From Candidatus Cloacimonadota bacterium (GTDB lineage: Bacteria > Cloacimonadota > Cloacimonadia > Cloacimonadales > Cloacimonadaceae), in the NCBI GenBank assembly GCA_017996595.1, contig JAGOGT010000075.1, forward strand, positions 1-6,211: a stretch of 6,211 nucleotides of DNA. Direction: 5' to 3'. Positions 1 to 5,091 of this stretch are shown piece by piece; position 1 is the stretch's first letter, and each line of letters starts with the position of its first letter. The notes beneath the pieces are model-generated. The model searched no databases. It was not told where the DNA came from and saw only the letters and a program-made list of their open reading frames with translations. The translations under genes and the position numbers were made by a program.

Positions 1-508
1 CGCTGATGTAGCCAAGCATCCAGGCATGTTCGCCATAGGCGGAAATACCCTTGATGCCGTAGATGATGGTTTCGCGAAGGCTGCGGACGTCCACATTCTC
101 AGTGGCCAGCACGCCGACCTTTTTGCCGTATTCTTCGTAGTCTTCGGGCTGAACGGTGAAGGTTACCACATCCGGGCAGGCTTTGCAGGCATCGCCGATG
201 AGGGCGCAAAGCTCTTCTTTGCGTTTGTCACGCAGGGCCAGAACGTTGGTGATGGTGGCTTTGATTTGTTCTTCGTCCCAATTGGCATTGGTAATGGTGC
301 GGAAGAGCCCGCCCATCACGACGAGGGCATCTTCCTGATGATAAACGCCTTTTTCCAAAAGCTTTACGGACACATAGGCCAGTCCTTTGATGGCGTGGAT
401 GGAAAGATCCAGCAAGTGGCAAAGTTCTGGGGATTTTCCACAAACCCCTCTCATGGTGCAACCGATGTTGCGTGAGGTTTCTTGACACTGGTAGCAGAAC
501 ATACTCAT
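1..508 (-). CDS. hcp: Hybrid cluster protein (Hcp, hydroxylamine reductase family), N-terminal 169 residues, cut by the window edge
   Basis: Cytoplasmic Fe-S enzyme that reduces nitric oxide in enterobacteria and hydroxylamine in vitro; it protects anaerobes from nitrosative stress. The translation opens MSMFCYQCQET and has Cys5, Cys8, Cys17 and Cys23 (C-x2-C-x8-C-x5-C). This is the N-terminal 4Fe-4S pattern of class I Hcps from strict anaerobes, not the wider-spaced class II pattern of E. coli. Further family blocks are TITNANWD (71-78) and GVLATEN-VDVRSLRE (132-146), followed by KGISAYGEHAWMLGY (153-167). The family is usually about 550 residues, so some 30% is visible; the residues binding the hybrid cluster lie beyond the edge. 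The frame is open with no stop. Start 508 is chosen because AGGAG (516-520) sits 7 bases upstream; the second ATG at 502 would be 13 bases away. It is the last visible gene of the operon, 23 bases after the cupin gene. Family assignment is very secure; the physiological substrate here is inferred. Confidence 0.96.
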   Translation of the reverse strand, partial: MSMFCYQCQETSRNIGCTMRGVCGKSPELCHLLDLSIHAIKGLAYVSVKLLEKGVYHQEDALVVMGGLFRTITNANWDEEQIKATITNVLALRDKRKEELCALIGDACKACPDVVTFTVQPEDYEEYGKKVGVLATENVDVRSLRETIIYGIKGISAYGEHAWMLGYIS

Positions 509-531
509 GGTTTTTCTCCTTTGGGGATTAT

Positions 532-849
532 TTATGGTTTTGGCATTTTAATTACAAGCAGGCGCAGATTGCCTTCGCCTTCGTTTAGAACAGCGTGGGG
601 GATATCTTTGGGGCTGTCGATGATGGTGTCCTTTGGGAAGCTTTGTTTTTCGTCGCCAATTTCCAGGGTGGCGGTGCCTTCCAGAACGTAAAAAGCTACA
701 TTTACAGGGGTTTTGTGGGCTTTTAAAATAGCTCCCGGAGCCAGGCCAAGATGCACAATCTCTCCTTCCGGGGCTACATATATCTTGGTGCCGTGGATGC
801 CATTCGCATTCACCACAGGATCAAGATCTTTCCAATTTCGGCTTTGCAT
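532..849 (-). CDS. Small single-domain cupin protein
   Basis: A 105-residue protein consisting of one cupin beta-barrel and little else. Cupin motif 1 is seen as Gly39-x5-His45 through the strand VAFYVLEG (51-58). Motif 2 is seen as Pro80 with His85-x3-Asn89. In metal-binding cupins the ligands are two His and a Glu in motif 1 and one His in motif 2. Here the second His is Thr47 and the Glu position is Val51, so only His45 and His85 remain. It may bind metal weakly or differently, or may be a non-catalytic binding or sensing protein. The start has an AGAGG site (856-860) 6 bases upstream. It lies 17 bases after the 4Fe-4S gene and 23 bases before hcp, so it is almost certainly co-transcribed with both. 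Its role beside Hcp is not known to me; an accessory or small-molecule sensing role is inferred from position only. Confidence 0.9.
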   Translation of the reverse strand: MQSRNWKDLDPVVNANGIHGTKIYVAPEGEIVHLGLAPGAILKAHKTPVNVAFYVLEGTATLEIGDEKQSFPKDTIIDSPKDIPHAVLNEGEGNLRLLVIKMPKP

Positions 850-866
850 ATGTTACCTCTCTTATC

Positions 867-1682
867 TTAAATAATATCGCCTTCGGCGGAAATAACAAAG
901 ACCTTTACGAAGTGCAGCTTACCTGCCTTCTCCAGGGCTCTTTTTAAAACAACTTCGGTGCCACCGCAGCAGGGAACTTCCATGCGCACGATGGTAACGC
1001 TTTTGATGCTATGCAGGGTGAAAATCTGCGCCAGCTTGTCGATATAACGCTCGATGTCCATATCCAGCTTCGGGCAGAAGGTTACTACAATCTTGCCTTT
1101 CAGGAACTTACGGTGAAAATCGCCATAGGCATAGGGCACGCAATCCGCAGAGATGAGCAGATCGGCATTCTCAAAATACTCGGCAGCAGGATTGATAAGG
1201 GTAAGCTGCACCGGCCATTGACGTAGCTCGGTAGTAACTTCACCGCTGAAGGATGGCTTGTTTTCGGTTCTATCGATCTTTTTGGCATGGGTGCCGCTGC
1301 AACCGCAGGCCATGGTCTCTTCCTGGGTAAGGCTATCGGTATCGTAACCCCTGGCTTTCAGGATTTCCAGCGCCTGGCCCAGGTAGGTCATTTCGCCGTG
1401 GTCCTTCAAGTGTTTCAAGTGCGCTTTGATAGTGTTTTCGCCCGCAGCCATAATGTTTTCCATCACAATGGCTTCGCTGTAGGGCTCCGCTTCACGCTCT
1501 TCCACTTCGATGGCTCCTTCGGGGCAGGTTCCCAGGCATGCGCCCAGGCCGTCGCAGAAAAGGTCGCTAACCAAACGGGCTTTGCCATCGATGATCTGCA
1601 GCGCACCTTCCGGACAGCCGGGAATGCAGGCACCGCAACCGGTGCATTTTTCTTCGTCGATTTTGATGATCTGACGCTTCAT
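867..1682 (-). CDS. Hcp-linked 4Fe-4S protein: N-terminal ferredoxin domain plus Cys-rich C-terminal domain
   Basis: A 271-residue soluble protein, probably an electron carrier. Residues 1-65 form a two-cluster ferredoxin fold. Cluster I has the full set Cys13, Cys16, Cys19 and Cys23-Pro. Cluster II has Cys43, Cys49 and Cys53-Pro, with Leu46 where the second Cys should be. The rest is not a standard ferredoxin. It carries ACGCSG (125-130; Cys126, Cys128), Cys181 in a SADCVPY stretch, CPKLD (Cys203) and VPCCGG (Cys238, Cys239), which could hold another metal or a redox centre. I recall proteins of this build next to hcp in other anaerobes, which fits electron delivery to Hcp in place of the flavin reductase Hcr used by E. 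coli; this role is inferred. The start overlaps the regulator's stop codon (ATGA), with AGAGG (1690-1694) 7 bases upstream, so the two are translationally coupled. Ferredoxin domain certain; partner probable; C-terminal function unknown. Confidence 0.92.
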   Translation of the reverse strand: MKRQIIKIDEEKCTGCGACIPGCPEGALQIIDGKARLVSDLFCDGLGACLGTCPEGAIEVEEREAEPYSEAIVMENIMAAGENTIKAHLKHLKDHGEMTYLGQALEILKARGYDTDSLTQEETMACGCSGTHAKKIDRTENKPSFSGEVTTELRQWPVQLTLINPAAEYFENADLLISADCVPYAYGDFHRKFLKGKIVVTFCPKLDMDIERYIDKLAQIFTLHSIKSVTIVRMEVPCCGGTEVVLKRALEKAGKLHFVKVFVISAEGDII

Positions 1683-2266
1683 TTCTTTACCTCTATCATG
1701 CTTATTATTGTTTCCAGTAGTTCTTTTCCCTCTAGATGCAGGTCAAAAGCGCCGCCGCTAAGGTTCCATTGCGATACGATAAGGCGCATCGAGCCTACGA
1801 TTACCCGAAAGACGTGGGTAGTGGGGAGTTCAGCCCTGATCTTGTTCTCTGCTTTAGCTTGCTCAATGAAGGCCTCCACTTCCTTTTTATGAACGTGCAT
1901 GATGGCCTGGAACTGCTCTGTGAAAGAGGGATCATTGCGAAACAGCTCTTCGGAAAACATCACCTTGGCCAGATCGGGATTGGCGGAAAAAAGCTCATAG
2001 CGGTTCAGCACAAAGCGCCGGATGCAATCCAGGGAACTGCAGGGGGATTGCTTGATCTCGTCGATTACCCGATTCGATAGCATGCCAAAATAATCCAACA
2101 CCATCGACACCAGTTCGCGCTTGGAATTAAAATGGCGATACAGTGCCGCTTCAGATAAATCCAGGCTCTCCGCCAAATTCTTGGTGGTGAAGCTTTCGTA
2201 TCCTTTTGTAGCGATGATACTGATCGCGGCATTAACTATATCCATTTGTCTGGTGGTAAGTTCCAT
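1679..2266 (-). CDS. TetR/AcrR-family transcriptional regulator, first gene of the hcp operon
   Basis: A 195-residue DNA-binding regulator. The N-terminus (about 6-52) is a clear TetR domain: IVNAAISIIATKGYESFTTK, then the helix-turn-helix LAESLDLSEAALYRHF (31-46) with the usual Tyr43-Arg44-His45-Phe46 end of the recognition helix, then the NSKREL stretch. The remaining 140 residues are helical and divergent, as expected for a ligand-binding and dimer domain, so the inducer cannot be read from sequence. Cys76 and Cys81 (C-x4-C) lie at the start of that domain. The start has AAGGA (2273-2277) 6 bases upstream. Its stop overlaps the start of the 4Fe-4S gene, which puts regulator and regulated genes in one transcript. 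A palindrome directly upstream is the likely operator, so autorepression is expected. Hcp operons in other anaerobes are commonly under Crp/Fnr-type HcpR or NsrR, so a TetR protein here is a departure. Family certain; target inferred. Confidence 0.95.
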   Translation of the reverse strand: MELTTRQMDIVNAAISIIATKGYESFTTKNLAESLDLSEAALYRHFNSKRELVSMVLDYFGMLSNRVIDEIKQSPCSSLDCIRRFVLNRYELFSANPDLAKVMFSEELFRNDPSFTEQFQAIMHVHKKEVEAFIEQAKAENKIRAELPTTHVFRVIVGSMRLIVSQWNLSGGAFDLHLEGKELLETIISMIEVKK

Positions 2267-2280
2267 TCATCATCCTTGTT

Positions 2281-2300
2281 GTTAGTAAGTATTCACTAAC
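2281..2300. promoter_or_regulatory. Palindromic operator, probable binding site of the TetR-family regulator
   Basis: The 20-base site is GTTAGT-N8-ACTAAC. The two outer 6-base arms are exact inverted complements. Four of the eight inner bases also match, giving 16 of 20 symmetric positions about a central TA. Length, even symmetry and place (14 bases before the regulator's ATG, over the expected transcription start) are typical for a TetR-family operator. An extra copy of the half-site core GGTTAG lies at 2310-2305, nine bases upstream of the same core at 2301-2296. The palindrome is seen; binding is inferred. Confidence 0.7.
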
Positions 2301-2301
2301 C

Positions 2302-2329
2302 AAGCTAACCAGGGCTGCTTTTTTGTCAA
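2302..2329 (-). promoter_or_regulatory. Promoter of the regulator/4Fe-4S/cupin/hcp operon
   Basis: On the minus strand a perfect -35 hexamer TTGACA (2329-2324) is followed after 16 bases by TAGCTT (2307-2302), a mediocre -10. Transcription would start near 2295, about 30 bases before the regulator's ATG and inside the palindrome at 2281-2300. The sequence TAGCTTGG also resembles the TAnnTTTG -7 element of Bacteroidetes sigma factors. The -35 is convincing; the exact -10 is uncertain. Confidence 0.6.
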
Positions 2330-2368
2330 GAACTTTTTTAGTAGGAATTAGCAATCGCTGCTTACTCT

Positions 2369-4711
2369 TTAGTTTTCCAGCGGTTCCGAATTCCTCCCTG
2401 GCTCGTTAACTTCGCTTTCGGCATGCTCAGGGGTGGAAACAGGCTCTCTTTCCTCCAGGCTATCCATCAGGTCCTCATCCTCTTCGCCGGTATTGATCAG
2501 AATCTTTTGTCCGGCACGCACAAAAAGCATATCTTGAGAGCAGGTAAAGCTCTGCAGGAATTTTCCGCCGTCACGGCGCAGTTTCTTCAGTGAATGCCCC
2601 AGCAGGATCAGATCGGATTCTGCGGATTCTTTGGACACCAGATCGCTGAATTGGCTTTCATCATTAAGGTTAATCCTTTGGACATTGGATCGCGAGATGG
2701 GTAGTCTGCCTGAAGTAATCAATTCATCCAGCTTATTCACGCTTTGTCCCATTCCCGGAGTTACTACGTCGAAAACCCTGATCTGGCCATTGCTCCATTC
2801 CGGATGGCCGATAAGAATATAGGCTAGCAGAATCATGAGATTGGCATTGCGGTAATCGCCCTTGTTCAGCCAGATATCGATGGTGCTGTGGAATCCGAAA
2901 TGCCTGGTTCCGGAGCGCAGGATAAGGGTATTCAAAGAGGTAACGGCAGCGAAATAGCAGCCTTCGATGATGGGCTTGATCTCTTCGGCATTGTTCCTGC
3001 AAAAATTGAAGAGGATGGTATTATTGTCCATACCCGTGATACCTGGGATTTGCACAATCTGCGCCACGGCAGTTTTGAAGGTGGGGGCCACAATGGTATC
3101 CACATAAAAACCAGCCTCAGACACCTGAGATTGAGAGATCAGGTGCTGCAATATCTTTTTTGATTCATTATGAGTAGAGAGATTCAGTGGTCCTGGTATA
3201 TAGTGGATATAAGAGCCAAAACCGTAGTGATAGCTTAGCCAGCGCAGCATATTGAAGGAAGCCAGGCGATCCTCAGTAAATTCGGTGATGGCGATGATGG
3301 AGGGACGCCAATTGCTCATATCCGGCTCGGTGGCAGCCTTTTGGATGGCCACTTGCAGCCTGCGGGTAGTTTGGAATAGCACTCCCCGGAAGATGATGGC
3401 CAGATTGCGTTCGCCTTTTTTGGTTTTGCTTAGCCAGATATAGATTCCGGCAATCACAGAAATGGATAGCACCGCATAGGCAGGCTGCATCAGAAACATC
3501 ATCAGGATACAGGATACCGCTCCCAGCAAGGAGGCATACCACTTGGTTTTGAAAGTGGGACGGTAGGAAGGATTGCCGGCAAAGTGCTCCAGGAAACTGA
3601 TCGAACACAATGCGCCATAGGTGATCATAAAAAACATGGAGATGATCTGTGCCACGAAGTCAACATCCCCCAGGGCGACAAAAAAGATCATGATCGCGGC
3701 GGTTACCCAGGTTGCATTCACCGGTTCGTTGGAATCGCCCACTCCTTTGCTGAGGAAGCGGTTCCACTGTTTGGAGGGGAAGAAACTATCGTTGCTTAAG
3801 GCTTGCAGGGTGCGGGGGGCCACCAAAATAGAACCCAATGCCGAGGATAGCGTTGCTGCTCCCAAGCCTATAAATATCGATGGTCCCCACAGCGAAATCT
3901 TGCTCATGATATATTGATCTCCAGCCAGATCGATGGGCAGGGCAGATCTGCTGAGCTTGATCACGATAAAGATATATACCACCAGTCCAGTGAGTGTGGC
4001 AGATAGCGTTCCCAAGGGTATGGAGCGGCGGGGATCCTTCAAATCCCCTGAAAGGCCTACTCCGGCAGTCATTCCTGTGAATGCGGGAAAGACAATGGCA
4101 AAAACCCTGAAGAAACTATGCGAATTGGGCACGGTGTCAAAGAAAGCAATCCGATATCCCTCGGGGAGCATGCTTTTTCCTGCGAAAAAGAGGGTTAGAG
4201 AAGCCCCCAGGATCAAAACTATTCCCCACAGCGCTCCCACTCCCATGGAAGCTCCTTTTTTGGAGATCAGGATCGCCAGAAAGATGGCCACGGGCAGAGA
4301 GATCATCCGGGCATCGGGAATGTAGCCGGTTAGAGATGCGATAAATGGGAAAAGGGGACGGAAAGCCTCCGCAAAGGCTATCAGATAGAAGGCCACGGAG
4401 ATAGCTTGCGAAAGATATAGCGAGATACCAATGGTGCCACCCAAAGTGGAGCCGAAGGAACGGCTGATGATGTAGTATTCTCCTCCGCCTTTCACCCTTA
4501 AATTGGTGGCAATCTCTGCGATGGCAAGGCCAGTGGGGATGGTGATCATATGCCCGATCAGCACGATCAAAATGGTACCCATAAGGCCGGTATGACCTAC
4601 TGCGTAACCAAAACGGAGGAACATGACCGCACCCAAAATGGTGCTGATCGCAGCTAAAAATACCGGGGCGGTGCCAAAGCCATGTCCGCCTGATGTTTTT
4701 TCTGTAGACAT
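2369..4711 (-). CDS. Cation-chloride cotransporter-like membrane protein (SLC12/CCC family, APC superfamily)
   Basis: A 780-residue inner-membrane carrier expected to couple Cl- movement to K+ and/or Na+. About 12 hydrophobic segments span 15-428. The first is the family signature TILGAVMFLRFGYAVG (24-39), followed by KGGGEYYIISRSFG (74-87). Aligned by eye to animal NKCC1, the K+ site residues match Tyr109, Pro209 and Thr212, the Na+ site serines match Ser289-Ser290 (ATLSSALGS), and the Cl- site tyrosine matches Tyr365. The SGDLKDPRRSIPLGT block (221-235) is also typical. Residues 430-740 form a soluble domain opening with WRPSIIAIT (468-476), as in CCC C-termini, and including SDLILLGHS (699-707). 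The last 40 residues are highly acidic (15 Asp/Glu) and look disordered. The start has GGGAG (4718-4722) 6 bases upstream. It is monocistronic as far as seen; its stop lies 102 bases before the regulator's start, with no clear terminator between. Family is secure; ion stoichiometry is inferred. A general amino acid permease is the less likely alternative. Confidence 0.92.
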   Translation of the reverse strand: MSTEKTSGGHGFGTAPVFLAAISTILGAVMFLRFGYAVGHTGLMGTILIVLIGHMITIPTGLAIAEIATNLRVKGGGEYYIISRSFGSTLGGTIGISLYLSQAISVAFYLIAFAEAFRPLFPFIASLTGYIPDARMISLPVAIFLAILISKKGASMGVGALWGIVLILGASLTLFFAGKSMLPEGYRIAFFDTVPNSHSFFRVFAIVFPAFTGMTAGVGLSGDLKDPRRSIPLGTLSATLTGLVVYIFIVIKLSRSALPIDLAGDQYIMSKISLWGPSIFIGLGAATLSSALGSILVAPRTLQALSNDSFFPSKQWNRFLSKGVGDSNEPVNATWVTAAIMIFFVALGDVDFVAQIISMFFMITYGALCSISFLEHFAGNPSYRPTFKTKWYASLLGAVSCILMMFLMQPAYAVLSISVIAGIYIWLSKTKKGERNLAIIFRGVLFQTTRRLQVAIQKAATEPDMSNWRPSIIAITEFTEDRLASFNMLRWLSYHYGFGSYIHYIPGPLNLSTHNESKKILQHLISQSQVSEAGFYVDTIVAPTFKTAVAQIVQIPGITGMDNNTILFNFCRNNAEEIKPIIEGCYFAAVTSLNTLILRSGTRHFGFHSTIDIWLNKGDYRNANLMILLAYILIGHPEWSNGQIRVFDVVTPGMGQSVNKLDELITSGRLPISRSNVQRINLNDESQFSDLVSKESAESDLILLGHSLKKLRRDGGKFLQSFTCSQDMLFVRAGQKILINTGEEDEDLMDSLEEREPVSTPEHAESEVNEPGRNSEPLEN

Positions 4712-4763
4712 AAGTATCTCCCTGCTAATATACTGTAGGGTATAAACATGAGTTAATCAGGCA

Positions 4764-4791
4764 AGCTTACAAATCTTTGATGCTACGTCAA
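4764..4791 (-). promoter_or_regulatory. Weak candidate promoter for the cation-chloride cotransporter gene
   Basis: Minus-strand TTGACG (4791-4786) is followed after 16 bases by TAAGCT (4769-4764). The layout copies the operon promoter at 2302-2329, including a downstream TTG, and would give a leader of about 45 bases. The -10 match is poor, so this is tentative. A better-looking TATATT at 4732-4727 lies too close to the ribosome binding site to serve. Confidence 0.25.
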
Positions 4792-4951
4792 TTCATTTTT
4801 TCTATGACAAGTAAGACTCCTGATAGCTACGGAGATATATACCTGGGGAGATGATAATGGGAACCCAAGTGCCAAAGTGCTGGAGCGTTTGGTGCCGAAT
4901 GGTCAAGGTTTCAAAGTCTGTAATAAAAATTGGCAGCATCCATAATCGATG

Positions 4952-5002
4952 ACCATGCAATGCCCATGCGACCACCATGCAATTGCCCGGGGATCGCATG
5001 GG
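4952..5002. repeat. Compact block of direct and inverted repeats
   Basis: ACCATGCAATGCCC (4952-4965) recurs as ACCATGCAATTGCCC (4974-4988), differing by one inserted T. Overlapping these, CCCATGCGA (4963-4971) has an exact inverted partner TCGCATGGG (4994-5002), giving a 9-base stem with a 22-base loop. The loop contains the palindrome GCAATTGC (4979-4986). The block is richer in G and C than its flanks. It could be an intergenic palindromic repeat family member, a regulator site or a structured RNA; nothing here decides between these. Confidence 0.6.
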
Positions 5003-5041
5003 GGTCGGGTGGAAACCTTTTATGCTAGTTGATAAGGATAT

Positions 5042-5069
5042 TTGCTGAGCTGGCAAAACCAGCTAATAT
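5042..5069 (+). promoter_or_regulatory. Candidate hydE promoter enclosing a perfect palindrome
   Basis: TTGCTG (5042-5047) and TAATAT (5064-5069) are 16 bases apart, a possible weak -35 and -10. The spacer is filled by AGCTGG-CAAAA-CCAGCT (5048-5064), exact 6-base inverted arms around a 5-base centre. Transcription would start near 5076, just before the hydE ribosome site. The palindrome is certain; a promoter or operator role is inferred. If transcription starts further upstream it would instead be a hairpin in the leader. Confidence 0.35.
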
Positions 5070-5091
5070 ATCCATGAAGTGAGGAATAATA

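Larger units (their letters stand above)
4712..5091. other. Divergent intergenic region with no convincing gene
   Basis: These 380 bases separate the cotransporter gene (leftward) from hydE (rightward). The part next to the cotransporter is AT-rich and holds its ribosome site and a weak promoter. The stretch 4800-4945 shows only short features: a small imperfect hairpin with CTCC near 4817 and GGAG near 4830, and near-repeats CCAAGTG/CCAAAGTG around 4865-4880. Bases 4952-5002 form a GC-richer repeat block, and 5042-5084 hold the hydE promoter candidate and ribosome site. An open frame of 84 codons on the minus strand (4802-5056) begins with TTG, runs through the repeat block and has a composition unlike its neighbours, so I do not call it a gene. 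Confidence 0.7.

Noticed and set aside
26..475. A 149-codon plus-strand open frame opposite hcp
   Set aside because: It is antisense to a secure hcp reading frame with family motifs throughout, and it shows no recognisable domain. It is a codon-bias shadow.
500..502. Second ATG as the hcp start
   Set aside because: The ribosome site would be 13 bases away, while the first ATG at 508 has a 7-base spacing.
1287..1892. A 201-codon plus-strand open frame
   Set aside because: It lies antisense across the junction of two secure genes (4Fe-4S protein and regulator), has no clear ribosome site, and its residues mirror their codons.
2330..2368. Possible terminator after the cotransporter gene
   Set aside because: The only stem (AGCA/TGCT around a 5-base loop on the minus strand) is short and lacks a following T run in that direction, so I do not call a terminator.
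4727..4732. TATATT as the -10 of the cotransporter promoter
   Set aside because: Transcription would begin at about 4720, inside the ribosome binding site (4718-4722), which would damage it.
4802..5056. An 84-codon minus-strand open frame in the intergenic region
   Set aside because: It begins with TTG inside a palindrome, has no ribosome site, crosses the repeat block, and has an unusual composition with no family resemblance.
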